This document shows positions 45,437-55,346 of a stretch of 63,841 nt of DNA, piece after piece (positions within the stretch are counted from its first letter, which is position 1; every line of letters starts with the position of its first letter). Both the position numbers and the translations under genes were made by a program. The stretch spans positions 1 to 63,841 of the forward strand of contig NZ_BOSJ01000021.1 in the NCBI RefSeq assembly GCF_018403285.1, written 5' to 3'. Source of the stretch: Paenibacillus sp. J45TS6 (lineage in GTDB: Bacteria > Bacillota > Bacilli > Paenibacillales > Paenibacillaceae). The notes under the pieces are model-generated. The model was not told the DNA's origin. It saw only the letters and a list, made by a program, of their open reading frames with translations, and did not search any database.

Positions 45437-46375
45437 GTGGAGGTTCAGGCACTAGAACGTAAGGCCGAGATGAATCGTGAGTTGAAAGAGCGATTAAAAG
45501 TACTAAAGAAGGAACGGAATGCGATTATACTTGCTCATTATTATCAGCGAGATGAAATTCAGGAAGTAGCAGACTTTCGTGGAGACTCTTTTCTTCTAGC
45601 CCAGAAGGCAGCAGAAACCGATGCAGAAGTCATTGTTTTTTGTGGTGTCCATTTTATGGGGGAAAGCGCCAAAATTTTGGCCCCAAATAAAAAAGTGATT
45701 ATTCCTGATGAACGTGCGGGCTGTCCCATGGCTGATATGGTCAACGTAGAAGGGCTTCGCAAATTAAAAGAGCAGCATCCGAATGCGAAGGTCGTTACAT
45801 ACATTAACTCTTCTGCTGAGATTAAAGCCGAGACAGATATATGCTGTACTTCTGCTAACGCAGTAAAAGTGATTCAATCGCTTGATGCGGAAGAAATTAT
45901 ATGGGTTCCTGATAAAAATCTCGGACATTATGTTCAGCAGCATACCGATAAGAAGATGATCATATGGGAAGGGTACTGCAATACACATGACATGCTAACG
46001 ATAAAAGATGTGGTCGAAATGCGTGCTAAATATCCCGATGCAGAATTCGTGGTTCATCCGGAATGCCGCCCAGAAGTGGTTGAAATGGGTGATTTTGTGG
46101 GCAGTACTACAGCAATTCTCGAATATTGTAAAAAGTCGGACCGCAAACAATTCATTGTCGGTACAGAAGACGGTACAGGATATCAACTTCGAGTAGACAG
46201 TCCGGACAAAACCTTTCACTTTGCGACCAAATTTCTTGTTTGCCCGAATATGAAAGTGAATAACCTCAAGAAACTGGTAAAAGCGCTGGAGACAATGAAG
46301 CCGGAAATTTATGTACCTCCTGCTGTTGCCGATCGTGCACGTTTATCCCTAGAGCGCATGTTACAAGTAAAATAG
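45437..46375 (+). CDS. nadA: Quinolinate synthase NadA
   Basis: NadA condenses iminoaspartate and dihydroxyacetone phosphate to quinolinate, using a [4Fe-4S] cluster. The 312-residue protein has AIILAHYYQRDEIQEVADF, the cluster cysteines in VFCGVHFM, CCTSANAV and VCPN, and VHPECRPEV. It is shorter than B. subtilis NadA (about 368) and nearer the compact form known from other phyla. It starts at GTG 45437 behind AGGAGAGGG. A terminator-like hairpin separates it from nadB. Confidence 0.94.
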   Translation: MEVQALERKAEMNRELKERLKVLKKERNAIILAHYYQRDEIQEVADFRGDSFLLAQKAAETDAEVIVFCGVHFMGESAKILAPNKKVIIPDERAGCPMADMVNVEGLRKLKEQHPNAKVVTYINSSAEIKAETDICCTSANAVKVIQSLDAEEIIWVPDKNLGHYVQQHTDKKMIIWEGYCNTHDMLTIKDVVEMRAKYPDAEFVVHPECRPEVVEMGDFVGSTTAILEYCKKSDRKQFIVGTEDGTGYQLRVDSPDKTFHFATKFLVCPNMKVNNLKKLVKALETMKPEIYVPPAVADRARLSLERMLQVK

Positions 46376-46379
46376 GATG

Positions 46380-46417
46380 AAGGGGGAGGCTTTCAGATGA
46401 AGGTAAGCCCCCTTTTC
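46380..46417 (+). terminator. Hairpin between nadA and nadB
   Basis: AAGGGGG-AGGCTT pairs imperfectly with AAG-CCCCCTT, followed by TTCTATAT. It may lower nadB expression relative to nadA. Confidence 0.65.
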
Positions 46418-46470
46418 TATATATGCATGATTACGTGAGCTACTTTATAGGAGACAGGTGAGGATGCCCC

Positions 46471-48090
46471 ATGATTCCTTCTTACTTAATTGATTTGGAT
46501 ATAGCGGCTTTACCTCAAATGGAGACAGATCTGCTTGTTATCGGTACAGGTATAGCAGGATTGTTTACAGCAATCGAGGCAAGCAGGGACCGGCAGGTTC
46601 TTATGATTACTAAAAGAACATTGCTAGAGAGTAATACCAGATATGCGCAAGGTGGAATTGCAGCAGTTACTGCAGAGGATGATTCACCTGCCTATCATAT
46701 GCAGGATACGCTTACTGCGGGTGCGGGTTTGTGCCGAGAAGAGGCTGTGAAAGTGCTTGTTAGCGAGGGGCCGGAGAGAGTCAGAGAATTAATTAGTCTC
46801 GGGACCACTTTTGATATAGAGAATGGGGAACTCGCATTAACACAGGAAGGAGCTCACAGTCATCGCCGGATTCTACATGCGAATGGAGATGCAACGGGAT
46901 ACGAGATTGTAAGGGCATTAGCCAAGCAAGTTGCTTCTCATGCATCGATTAAGGTATGGGATGAACACTTTGTTATTGATCTTGTAACGGGGTCCGGTGA
47001 GTGCAGGGGTGCTATTGTACAGGATGCTGATGGTGAACGAATCTATGTAAAAGCAGATGCTGTTGTACTCTGTTCTGGAGGAGCAGGCCAGTTATATCGA
47101 TATACCACAAACCCGGAAGTGGCTACTGCAGATGGTATAGCTATGGCTTACCGGGCAGGGGCCGAAATACGAGACATGGAATTCATTCAATTTCATCCAA
47201 CGTCTCTTTGTTATCCAGGGGCTCCTCGTTTTCTAATATCTGAGGCCGTACGCGGTGAAGGAGCAGTGCTTCGTAATATTCGAGGTGAACGGTTTATGCA
47301 TAAATACCATCCACAGCTCGAGCTCGCTCCGCGTGATATCGTGGCAAGAGCAATTGTTAGTGAGATGGAGCTTACGAATGCAACCCAGGTATATCTTGAT
47401 ATCACCCATGAGACCCTTGACCGGATCAAGCTTCGTTTTCCGACAATCTATGAGACCTGTATGAACTATGGGCTGGATATGGCTTCGGATTGGATTCCTG
47501 TAGCACCTGCTGCTCACTATATGATGGGCGGAGTGAAAACAGATTTACAAGGAGAAAGCAGTATTCAGCGGCTTTTTGCCTGCGGAGAGGTGTCATCTAC
47601 CGGTGTCCATGGAGCAAATCGGCTGGCCAGCAATTCTTTATCGGAAGCCATCGTTTTCGGGAAAAGAATTGTAGATCGCATACGCGAGCTCACTCCTCTA
47701 AAGAAATCCGTTCCTTTCGTTCCTTCCCTTAACAGAAAGGAAGTTTCCTTAGAAGTGAGTTCGATTCATGCTAGAAGACTTGCCCTGCAGAAAACAATGG
47801 TACGGGGAGTAGGGCTTCGACGCACGGAGCAAGGTTTATTACAGGCCAAGTCGGTACTCGAGAAGGAACTAGCTATATTTAATACCAGCCTTACTACACA
47901 AGAAGAATATGAGTTTGCCAATCTACTTACGTGCGCCATACTTGTCACCGAGGGGGCACTTCACCGCAAAGAGAGTCGAGGAGCTCATTATCGGGAGGAT
48001 TATCCCGATTGTAACGATCTTTTGTGGCAGAAGCATACGGTGCAGCAGCGTGAACGTAAAATTGCGGAGGAAGTTAGCCATGCTACTTAA
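46471..48090 (+). CDS. nadB: L-aspartate oxidase NadB
   Basis: NadB oxidises aspartate to iminoaspartate, the first step of de novo NAD synthesis. The 539-residue flavoprotein has the FAD-binding VIGTGIAGLFTAIEA near the N-terminus, SNTRYAQGGIA, EGAHSHRRILH with active-site residues, FIQFHPTSL, HYMMGGVKTD and the C-terminal GANRLASNSLSEAIVFG. The first ~15 residues are an extension before the FAD motif. It overlaps nadC by 11 bases. Confidence 0.94.
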   Translation: MIPSYLIDLDIAALPQMETDLLVIGTGIAGLFTAIEASRDRQVLMITKRTLLESNTRYAQGGIAAVTAEDDSPAYHMQDTLTAGAGLCREEAVKVLVSEGPERVRELISLGTTFDIENGELALTQEGAHSHRRILHANGDATGYEIVRALAKQVASHASIKVWDEHFVIDLVTGSGECRGAIVQDADGERIYVKADAVVLCSGGAGQLYRYTTNPEVATADGIAMAYRAGAEIRDMEFIQFHPTSLCYPGAPRFLISEAVRGEGAVLRNIRGERFMHKYHPQLELAPRDIVARAIVSEMELTNATQVYLDITHETLDRIKLRFPTIYETCMNYGLDMASDWIPVAPAAHYMMGGVKTDLQGESSIQRLFACGEVSSTGVHGANRLASNSLSEAIVFGKRIVDRIRELTPLKKSVPFVPSLNRKEVSLEVSSIHARRLALQKTMVRGVGLRRTEQGLLQAKSVLEKELAIFNTSLTTQEEYEFANLLTCAILVTEGALHRKESRGAHYREDYPDCNDLLWQKHTVQQRERKIAEEVSHAT

Positions 48091-48946
48091 TGGATATAAT
48101 GAAGTATTAACCCAATCAATTAAAAGTTGGCTCGGAGAAGATGTTGGTTCCGGAGATGTCACAACCTTGGCTACCATTCCCGAAGGACATCAGTCCAAAG
48201 CTGTGATTCATGCAAAAGAAGGCGGGATTATTGCAGGACTCTCTATTGCAGAACTTGTTTTTCATATCGTTGACCCTTCACTTGAATTTCGTGCAGAATT
48301 GAAGGATGGAGACCTAGCAAAAAAGGGGACGATACTTTGTGTAGTAGAGGGAAGTACGCATAGCCTACTAACAGGCGAGAGGCTGGCTTTAAATTTACTG
48401 CAGCGGCTCTCAGGTATTGCGACCAGAACCCGTACTTATGTAGATGTAATTGCAGATCTTCCGGTGCGGTTAGTTGATACACGAAAGACAACACCAGGTC
48501 ACAGGCAGCTTGAGAAATATGCAGTACGGGTCGGTGGAGGATATAATCACCGGTTTGGACTGTATGATGCAGTTATGATCAAAGATAATCACATCAAGGG
48601 TTCTGGAGGGATAACACAAGCTATTGAAAGAGCAAGAGCAAGGATCCCGCACACCATGACAATTGAAGTGGAGACAGAGAACCTATACCAAGTGAATGAG
48701 GCCATTGAGGCGGGAGCAGATATTATTATGCTTGATAATATGAATGAAGAGATGATGCGTGAGGCAGTTAGGCATATCCGAGAGGCAGCCCCGCATGTTA
48801 AAATAGAAGCTTCGGGTAATGTTTCACTTGCCAGCATTCGCAGCATAGCTGAGACAGGAGTAGATATTATCTCTGTAGGAAGACTGACTTACTCCTTTGA
48901 CAGCCTAGATATCAGTCTTGATTTAAACGAAAAGAAAGGAGGATAA
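48080..48946 (+). CDS. nadC: Nicotinate-nucleotide pyrophosphorylase NadC
   Basis: NadC converts quinolinate and PRPP to nicotinate mononucleotide. The 288-residue protein has EDVGSGDVTT, ERLALNLLQRLSGIAT, DTRKTTPGHRQLEKYAV, GGGYNHRFGLYD and IMLDNMNEE. The ATG lies inside the end of nadB behind GCGGAGGAAG. coaX follows 6 bases later, so the nad genes and coaX are probably read as one operon. Confidence 0.95.
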   Translation: MLLNGYNEVLTQSIKSWLGEDVGSGDVTTLATIPEGHQSKAVIHAKEGGIIAGLSIAELVFHIVDPSLEFRAELKDGDLAKKGTILCVVEGSTHSLLTGERLALNLLQRLSGIATRTRTYVDVIADLPVRLVDTRKTTPGHRQLEKYAVRVGGGYNHRFGLYDAVMIKDNHIKGSGGITQAIERARARIPHTMTIEVETENLYQVNEAIEAGADIIMLDNMNEEMMREAVRHIREAAPHVKIEASGNVSLASIRSIAETGVDIISVGRLTYSFDSLDISLDLNEKKGG

Positions 48947-48952
48947 TCCTCT

Positions 48953-49720
48953 TTGATCCTTGTAGTAGATGTAGGTAACAGTAATATTGTGCTTGGTATA
49001 TACAAGCATCGTGAGCTTCTTCATCATTTTCGTATCAGCACCTCCAGACAGTCAACGGTAGATGAGTATGGTATTCTCATTCATAGCTTTTTTCAGATGT
49101 CGGGTATATCAACTTCAGAAATTGAAGGAATTATCATCTCTTCTGTTGTACCGCCGCTGGTGAATGTGCTGGAGGAAATGTGTATTAAATATGTGGGCAA
49201 GAAACCACTTATCGTCGGTCCTGGCATCAAAACAGGGTTGAATCTTCGTTATGAGAATCCTCGTGAGGTAGGTGCGGACCGGATCGTGAATGCGGTAGCG
49301 GCGATTGATCAATTTAACTGCCCTCTCGTAGTAGTTGATTTCGGTACGGCAACGACCTTTGATTGTATAGATGGAGAGGGTAACTACCTGGGCGGAGCCA
49401 TTGTGCCGGGTATTGGGATTTCTACCGAGGCATTATATCAACGAGCTTCTAAATTGCCGCGTATTGAACTCGAGAAACCGAAGAAAGTAATCGGACGAAA
49501 TACCATCCACGCCATGCAAGCAGGCATCATTTTTGGTTATGCAGGACAGGTTGATGGAATCGTGGAACGAATCAAGGAAGAGATGAAGGCTACACCAAAA
49601 GTGATTGCTACGGGCGGTTTGGCAGAACTTATTGCAAGTGAGACAAGAACCATCGAAGTGGTAAGTCCCATGTTGACACTTGAGGGTCTGCGGATTATAT
49701 ACGAACGTAATAAGGGGTAA
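48953..49720 (+). CDS. coaX: Type III pantothenate kinase CoaX
   Basis: CoaX phosphorylates pantothenate as the first step of coenzyme A synthesis. The 255-residue protein has the acetate-kinase-like fold with [35 protein letters not shown], and [11 protein letters not shown]. It starts at TTG 48953 behind AAAGGAGG. In B. subtilis coaX follows ftsH directly. Confidence 0.95.
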   Translation: MILVVDVGNSNIVLGIYKHRELLHHFRISTSRQSTVDEYGILIHSFFQMSGISTSEIEGIIISSVVPPLVNVLEEMCIKYVGKKPLIVGPGIKTGLNLRYENPREVGADRIVNAVAAIDQFNCPLVVVDFGTATTFDCIDGEGNYLGGAIVPGIGISTEALYQRASKLPRIELEKPKKVIGRNTIHAMQAGIIFGYAGQVDGIVERIKEEMKATPKVIATGGLAELIASETRTIEVVSPMLTLEGLRIIYERNKG

Positions 49721-49733
49721 CCTTACTGAATAA

Positions 49734-49784
49734 AAGATAATGGAAAAAGGGATAGGCAGTCACCTTTATTCCGTTATCTTTTTC
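49734..49784 (+). terminator. coaX terminator
   Basis: AAGATAATGGA and TCCGTTATCTT pair as outer stem with an inner AGG/CCT, followed by a T-run. Confidence 0.8.
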
Positions 49785-49903
49785 GATTACAATAAAGAGA
49801 GTGCCGACTTAGACGAAATATGAATTTGCACAATCTTCATAAGGAAGCAGCCTGGCTTGCCTTGTAAATTATAAATAGGATGACACAGAAGGAGCATAAC
49901 AGA

Positions 49904-50788
49904 ATGGAAAAGAAGAAAGACCGATTGGTGCGTGGTACAGCTTTAGGTGGACGTGTTCGTGCATTTTCGATCCGTACAACGAACTTGGTAGAAGAATTGA
50001 GAAGAAGACATGATACATTTCCTACAACAACAGCTGCAATGGGGCGGACAGTTACGGCTACTGCCATCATGGGCGCTATGTTGAAAGGGGAAGAAAAACT
50101 GACCATTCAAGTAAACGGGAATGGACCTATTGGTCAGATCGTAGCAGATGCGAATGCCAAAGGTGAAGTGAGAGGATACGTTAAGAATCCACATGTCCAC
50201 TTACCAAGCAATAGTAAAGGTAAACTTGATGTAGCTGGAGCTGTAGGTACTTCCGGATTTATTCATATAACCAAGGACCTTGGGCTCAAAGAACCTTACC
50301 GTGGAAGTACTCCTATCATTTCAGGTGAATTGGGCGAAGACTTTACGTATTATTTTGCTAAATCAGAACAAACACCTTCTGCAGTAGGTCTTGGTGTCTT
50401 AGTTGATACAGACAACTCTGTTCTTGTAGCTGGAGGATTTATTATTCAGCTCTTGCCTGGACTGAATGATGAGGAAATTTCGGCAATTGAGGACGCAATC
50501 AGTAACATGCCGCCGGTAACCACCCTCTTGGACCAAGGGCTTGATGTGGAAGAAATGCTCCGCAAGATTTTACCGGATGTTGTAATCCATGATAGCATGG
50601 ATATCGTCTTCCAGTGTCAATGTAGTCGTAAACGTGTAGAGCAAACACTGATCTCGCTTGGAGAATCGGAACTTACTGATTTAATTGAAGAAGAAGGCCG
50701 AGCTGAAGTGGTGTGTCAGTTCTGTAATGAAGCATATGAATTTACGAAAAGTGACCTGGAAACCATTCTTGAGCAAGCGAGAAGCTAA
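49904..50788 (+). CDS. hslO: Redox-regulated chaperone Hsp33
   Basis: Hsp33 is activated by oxidation and unfolding of its zinc centre and holds unfolding proteins. The 294-residue protein has the domain opening DRLVRGTALGGRVRAF, GQIVADANAKGEVRGYV, and the C-terminal zinc cysteines Cys238, Cys240, Cys271 and Cys274 (CQC and CQFC). ATG 49904 was chosen as AAGGAG lies 9 bases upstream; ATG 49880 would add eight residues. Confidence 0.95.
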   Translation: MEKKKDRLVRGTALGGRVRAFSIRTTNLVEELRRRHDTFPTTTAAMGRTVTATAIMGAMLKGEEKLTIQVNGNGPIGQIVADANAKGEVRGYVKNPHVHLPSNSKGKLDVAGAVGTSGFIHITKDLGLKEPYRGSTPIISGELGEDFTYYFAKSEQTPSAVGLGVLVDTDNSVLVAGGFIIQLLPGLNDEEISAIEDAISNMPPVTTLLDQGLDVEEMLRKILPDVVIHDSMDIVFQCQCSRKRVEQTLISLGESELTDLIEEEGRAEVVCQFCNEAYEFTKSDLETILEQARS

Positions 50789-50814
50789 AACCGTTATGGG
50801 GTAGATGAGAAGGG

Positions 50815-51759
50815 ATGACGAAACAAGAAAAAGGACTTTGGGTGACTGTCGTTGTGCTGAGCGTAGGTGTTATTTTTATGGGGACGTTTATTTTTCGCGG
50901 AATGAACGATTCGAGTACAAATACAGGCCTAAGTGCTTCGGATTGGAAAGAGCCGGTTGCAAGTATTGCAGGGCAAATGATTTCGGAGAAGCAATGGGTA
51001 GATGCACTTAAGACACGTTATGGCAACAAAGTTTTAATGGAAATGCTTAATCGTCAGGCTGTTCTCGCTGAAGCTAAATTACAAGGGCTGACTGTAACCG
51101 AGTATCAAGTTGACAAAGAACTGCAATCTTCTATGGAGGGCTATTCCTCAGAACAAGCTTTTTATGATGAAATGTGGAATCAATTTGGGATGAGCTCAGA
51201 AGAATTGAGGGCTGAGGCAACCTATCAAGTTTTGCTTGAAGAAATTGCAACAAGAGACATTGCAGTCAGTGAAGAAGCAGTACAAGAGTACTATGAACAA
51301 CATGAAGCAGATTATAAACCCATCCGTCTGTTTGATATTTCTATGATCCAAGTGGATGATCTTGTTTCAGCAAACCATGTCCTTGAACGGATTGAAGCGG
51401 GTGAATCATTTGGAAAAGTGGCAGAGAGTGAGTCAACGGATGAATACAGCCGTGAATCCAAAGGGAGACTTGGGCTTATCGAAGAGAATGATCCTTTTCA
51501 ACCTGAGGAAATGATGATGCTCGCAGAAGAGATCCAAATTGGTGATGTCGCCGGTCCTGTTCAAGTGGATGAACACTATATTATTGTTCGTTTAAATGAT
51601 ATCGAAGAAAAACAAGGTATGACATATGAAGAGGCAATGGAAGATATTCGAATGATGCTTGCTTTGAATGATTCCATTCCCTTGTCAGAATTAGAAGAGC
51701 AGCTTCGCAGTAAATATGGAGCTGATATAAGAGTAAAACTGGAGAGACCTGCTTCCTAA
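50815..51759 (+). CDS. Membrane-anchored parvulin-type peptidyl-prolyl isomerase (YacD-like)
   Basis: This 314-residue protein has one N-terminal membrane segment (about residues 9-27) and an extracytoplasmic SurA/PpiC-like part, with the parvulin domain at about residues 163-260 (LFDISMIQVDDL, ESKGRLGLIEEND, YIIVRLND). It lacks a lipobox cysteine, unlike the PrsA-like protein near 28 kb. It probably helps fold exported proteins. It lies between hslO and cysK like yacD in B. subtilis. A terminator overlaps its stop codon. Confidence 0.85.
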   Translation: MTKQEKGLWVTVVVLSVGVIFMGTFIFRGMNDSSTNTGLSASDWKEPVASIAGQMISEKQWVDALKTRYGNKVLMEMLNRQAVLAEAKLQGLTVTEYQVDKELQSSMEGYSSEQAFYDEMWNQFGMSSEELRAEATYQVLLEEIATRDIAVSEEAVQEYYEQHEADYKPIRLFDISMIQVDDLVSANHVLERIEAGESFGKVAESESTDEYSRESKGRLGLIEENDPFQPEEMMMLAEEIQIGDVAGPVQVDEHYIIVRLNDIEEKQGMTYEEAMEDIRMMLALNDSIPLSELEEQLRSKYGADIRVKLERPAS

Positions 51760-51777
51760 GGGAAGGGGTCTCTTTTT
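51743..51777 (+). terminator. Terminator overlapping the end of the yacD-like gene
   Basis: AGAGACCT-GCTTCC and GGAAG-GGGTCTCT form the stem and a T-run follows. The left arm is coding. Confidence 0.88.
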
Positions 51778-51801
51778 CTGCTCTATTTTTTTCTAACAAT
51801 A

Positions 51802-51830
51802 TTGACATTATGAAGCAAGGTTGATAATAT
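51802..51830 (+). promoter_or_regulatory. cysK promoter
   Basis: TTGACA (51802-51807) and TAATAT (51825-51830) are separated by 17 bases. The leader to cysK is about 200 nt. Confidence 0.75.
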
Positions 51831-51844
51831 TAAAGTTATAAAAA

Positions 51845-51950
51845 CCCACCTATTTAGTCGGAAATGTAATGGTGGGCAAAGGAATGGAAAGAGTATGGAC
51901 GGTGCGGTAACGTAAGCAGGCAGTAACCGTCTTAGAGCATGGTCCAGCTC
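51845..51950 (+). other. Structured leader of cysK, class unknown
   Basis: CCCACC and GGTGGG enclose a 20-base loop (about 51846-51877). Further on, GACGGT pairs with ACCGTC, or TGGAC with GTCCA; the two choices share GAC. A third stem, GAGC/GCTC, spans GTCCA. No T-box or S-box elements are present. The segment TATTTAGTCGGAAATG might instead be a CymR-like site. Confidence 0.4.
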
Positions 51951-52039
51951 ATACAATACAACTAGAATACACAATGGCATATGAAATAGAAGAAGCAATC
52001 ATTCATTCAACTTCATTTAATCCAAGGAGGGCAATTATC

Positions 52040-52978
52040 ATGGCTAAGGTTGTCAATAATGTTACAGAACTTATCGGTGGAACGCCGCTTGTTCGCTTGA
52101 ATCGCGTTGTACCTAAAGGTAGCGCGGAAGTATATGTGAAACTTGAATACCAAAACCCTGGATCTAGTGTGAAAGATCGGATCGCGATCAGTATCATAGA
52201 GGATGCAGAGAAGTCTGGCCGTATTAAACCAGGTGACACGATTGTAGAAGCAACGAGTGGTAATACAGGCATTGGGCTGGCCATGGTAGCAGCGGCTAAA
52301 GGATATCGTTCGATTATTGTTATGCCTGAGACGATGAGCTTAGAGCGTCGTAATTTGCTTCGTGCATATGGTGCAGAGCTTGTGCTTACTCCTGGATCAG
52401 AGGGAATGAATGGCGCGGTTAAGAAAGCAGAAGCGATCGTAGAAGAAAATTCAGGTTACTTCATGGCAGAACAATTTAAGAACCAATCTAATGTTAGAAT
52501 CCACCGTGAAACTACGGGTCCTGAGATCGTAGAAGCAATTCAGTCCGTGGGCGGTTCTCTGGATGCATTTGTAGCTGGAATTGGTACAGGTGGTACGATT
52601 ACAGGTGCAGGTGAAGTCCTCAAAGAGTCTTTCCCAGACATTAAAATTTATGCAGTGGAACCGGCAGCTTCACCAATTCTGGCAGGCGGGGCCCCAGGTC
52701 CTCATAAAATTCAAGGGATCGGTGCAAACTTTGTTCCTGAGATTCTAAATCAGGACGTTTATGATGAAATCATTCATATTGAGAATGAGGATGCATTTGA
52801 AACCGCTCGCCAAGTAGCGAAAGAAGAGGGAATCCTTGCTGGTATCTCTTCTGGAGCAGCCATTCGTGCTGCGCTGAAAGTGGCAAAAGAGCTGGGTGAA
52901 GGTAAACGTGTCGTTGCGATCGTTCCAAGTAATGGGGAACGTTACCTCAGCACACCTCTTTATAATTTTGAAGGTTAA
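52040..52978 (+). CDS. cysK: Cysteine synthase (O-acetylserine sulfhydrylase)
   Basis: CysK makes cysteine from O-acetylserine and sulfide. The 312-residue PLP enzyme has [13 protein letters not shown], the PLP lysine in SSVKDR (Lys45), the substrate loop [12 protein letters not shown], the PLP-phosphate loop [12 protein letters not shown] and [15 protein letters not shown] 52040 follows AAGGAGGG by about 10 bases; the frame is open to ATG 51974 but that codon has no ribosome site. In B. subtilis cysK is controlled by CymR and lies in the same place. A terminator follows. Confidence 0.96.
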   Translation: MAKVVNNVTELIGGTPLVRLNRVVPKGSAEVYVKLEYQNPGSSVKDRIAISIIEDAEKSGRIKPGDTIVEATSGNTGIGLAMVAAAKGYRSIIVMPETMSLERRNLLRAYGAELVLTPGSEGMNGAVKKAEAIVEENSGYFMAEQFKNQSNVRIHRETTGPEIVEAIQSVGGSLDAFVAGIGTGGTITGAGEVLKESFPDIKIYAVEPAASPILAGGAPGPHKIQGIGANFVPEILNQDVYDEIIHIENEDAFETARQVAKEEGILAGISSGAAIRAALKVAKELGEGKRVVAIVPSNGERYLSTPLYNFEG

Positions 52979-53036
52979 GACTGACGAGTAGAATACTCGA
53001 ATTGAATCTTTACTTCTATATTAATAACAAATTATA

Positions 53037-53077
53037 TAACCCTGTGTCGCAACTCATTTGCAGGCACAGGGTTTTTT
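53037..53077 (+). terminator. cysK terminator
   Basis: AACCCTGTG and CACAGGGTT form a perfect 9-bp outer stem, followed by a T-run. Confidence 0.92.
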
Positions 53078-53157
53078 ATCATCTGCTTTTAAAATGAAGA
53101 ATGCTTTAGTATACTAACAGACAATAGACAAGGTCAGCCTGGAGGAAAGAAGCATAC

Positions 53158-54756
53158 ATGAATAAGGTAACTACAACCTACGATGATTGGAAAGTATGGA
53201 GCAAAGAGGATTGGACGGTGCTTCCCTATGTAACAAAAATGAAACTCAAGAATTCACCAGCTCTTCGTTCCTGGAAGCCTGCATGGGAACAGGCTTCTCC
53301 CTATGCTTTTGTACTGGAAAGCGGAAAGGATGGGAAATACACCTATCTTGGTTTATGCCCGGTCGCCATCGTCACGGGGAAGGGTAAACAGGCAGAGGTG
53401 AAAATTCTCGATGATGCAGAAGGAGCTAACCAAAAGCATAGTTTTCATTCACAAGGGACGATGACAGGAGACCCCCTGCAAATAATCGAAGAGTGGATCG
53501 CCCCCTACCGCGCTCCTCGGATTCAAGGGATGCCGCCGTTTTCCGGCGGGGTTGTAGGTTACTTAAGTTATGATGTGGCTCGTTCCCTTGAGAAGCTGCC
53601 TGAACTTGCTAAAGACGACCCAAGTCTCCCTGATTACATGTGGATGCGATTTGAGGAAGTGTGGACAATTGATCATGAAGAGAATGTGGTTTATTGTTCA
53701 GTTTACACGCTCTTAGACAAAGAAGAGCCGTTAGAGAAGCAGTTCACGCAAGCCGCTTTCAGGGCGGAGGCTATGCTTCGTAGCTTTGAGCATATGACGG
53801 AAACTGCCGAAACGCCTTATTATATTCGCGAGCAAGCAGAGCGGATTCAGCGGCTGGAGCAGGCTAGCGTTGAGGGCGATGCACATATGGATGTGGCTCA
53901 GGGCTGGGAATCTCCTTTTGATAAAGAAGCCTTTGAACTAGCCGTGAAAAAGGTGCAGGATTATATCGGGCAGGGAGATGTCTTTCAGGTTAATCTTTCA
54001 TTAAGACAGGATAAGGAGCTGCATACTTCTCCTGATGATGTGTATGAGTGGCTTCGTGTAATTAACCCCTCCCCTTATATGGGATACGTTCAGACACCGG
54101 ATTTTCAACTGGTAAGCGGCTCTCCAGAGCTGTTGATTAAACTCACGCAGGGTAAAGTCATCGCAAGACCCATTGCAGGAACAAGACGCAGGGGAGCGAC
54201 CTCAGAAGAGGACAAGCGTATGGCAGAAGAACTGCTTCATACGGAAAAAGAGCGGGCTGAGCATATTATGCTCGTGGATCTTGAGCGTAATGATATCGGT
54301 AGAGTAGCCAAATATGGATCAGTGCGTGTTCCTGAACTTATGACCATCGAATACTATTCGCATGTAATGCATCTAGTTTCACAAGTAGAAGGAATTTTAG
54401 CCGAAGGTAAAAATGCCTTTGATGTGATTGCAGCTGCATTTCCAGGCGGGACCATTACAGGTGCTCCTAAGGTAAGGACGATGGAGATCATCGAGGAACT
54501 GGAGCCAGTGAGACGAGGCCCCTATACAGGGTCAATTGGCTGGATTTCCTACCAAGGGGATATGGAGCTGAATATTATTATTCGTACCCTCGCCGTGAAA
54601 GATAACATCGGTTATATTCAGGCCGGAGCAGGAATTGTAATTGATTCAGATCCTTACCGGGAATATAGAGAATCAAAGAACAAAGCAAGGGCAGTTATGA
54701 AGGCTGTACAGTATAGTGAAGAAGCTGCTATGCAGCGAAGCAGAGACGAGAACTAG
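53158..54756 (+). CDS. pabB: Aminodeoxychorismate synthase component I
   Basis: PabB aminates chorismate to 4-amino-4-deoxychorismate for folate synthesis with the glutaminase PabA. The 532-residue protein has the chorismate-binding C-terminal domain with [44 protein letters not shown] and [13 protein letters not shown]. It is longer than B. subtilis PabB (about 470). Anthranilate synthase (TrpE) is the alternative, but the pabC and fol neighbours favour PabB; PabA may serve both enzymes. It heads the folate operon. Confidence 0.93.
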   Translation: MNKVTTTYDDWKVWSKEDWTVLPYVTKMKLKNSPALRSWKPAWEQASPYAFVLESGKDGKYTYLGLCPVAIVTGKGKQAEVKILDDAEGANQKHSFHSQGTMTGDPLQIIEEWIAPYRAPRIQGMPPFSGGVVGYLSYDVARSLEKLPELAKDDPSLPDYMWMRFEEVWTIDHEENVVYCSVYTLLDKEEPLEKQFTQAAFRAEAMLRSFEHMTETAETPYYIREQAERIQRLEQASVEGDAHMDVAQGWESPFDKEAFELAVKKVQDYIGQGDVFQVNLSLRQDKELHTSPDDVYEWLRVINPSPYMGYVQTPDFQLVSGSPELLIKLTQGKVIARPIAGTRRRGATSEEDKRMAEELLHTEKERAEHIMLVDLERNDIGRVAKYGSVRVPELMTIEYYSHVMHLVSQVEGILAEGKNAFDVIAAAFPGGTITGAPKVRTMEIIEELEPVRRGPYTGSIGWISYQGDMELNIIIRTLAVKDNIGYIQAGAGIVIDSDPYREYRESKNKARAVMKAVQYSEEAAMQRSRDEN

Positions 54757-54770
54757 AGGAGGTTTTTTAT

Positions 54771-55346
54771 ATGATTTTGGTTATTGATAACTATGATTCT
54801 TTTACGTATAACCTCGTGCAGTATCTAGGTGAGCTAGGTGAGGAAGTAGAGGTACGCCGGAATGATGAAATCGATATTCCAGGGATTGAAGCACTTGCCC
54901 CGGATCATATCTTGATTTCGCCAGGCCCATGTACACCAAATGAAGCAGGGATCAGTCTTGAGATACTGCATCATTTCAAAGGTAAAATTCCAATGTTTGG
55001 GGTCTGCCTTGGACACCAGGCAATTGGTCAGGCTTTTGGAGGGAACGTCGTTAGGGCAGAACGTTTGATGCATGGTAAAACATCACCTATTCATCATGGG
55101 GGAGCGTCTGTGTTCGAAGGAATTCCATCTCCATTTACAGCGACGAGATACCATTCTCTACTCGTGGAGAGAGAGAGTCTTCCTGACTGCCTGGAGATTA
55201 CGGCAGAGACGGAAGAAGGAGAGATTATGGGACTCAGACATAAAGAATATGCGATTGAAGGCGTACAATTTCATCCGGAATCTATCGTTACCGATTACGG
55301 TCATCATATGCTTCGCAACTTTCTACGTCAGAAAGCACATGTATAA
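54771..55346 (+). CDS. pabA: Aminodeoxychorismate/anthranilate synthase glutaminase PabA
   Basis: PabA hydrolyses glutamine and passes ammonia to PabB, and in Bacillus also to TrpE. The 191-residue class I amidotransferase has [31 protein letters not shown], the nucleophile Cys79 in [15 protein letters not shown], and the His/Glu pair in QFHPESI. AGAGGAGG precedes the ATG. Its end overlaps pabC by 8 bases. Confidence 0.96.
   Translation: MILVIDNYDSFTYNLVQYLGELGEEVEVRRNDEIDIPGIEALAPDHILISPGPCTPNEAGISLEILHHFKGKIPMFGVCLGHQAIGQAFGGNVVRAERLMHGKTSPIHHGGASVFEGIPSPFTATRYHSLLVERESLPDCLEITAETEEGEIMGLRHKEYAIEGVQFHPESIVTDYGHHMLRNFLRQKAHV

Noticed and set aside
51974-52039. N-terminal extension of cysK from ATG 51974
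   Set aside because: It has no ribosome site, adds non-family residues, and a full AAGGAGGG sits just before ATG 52040.
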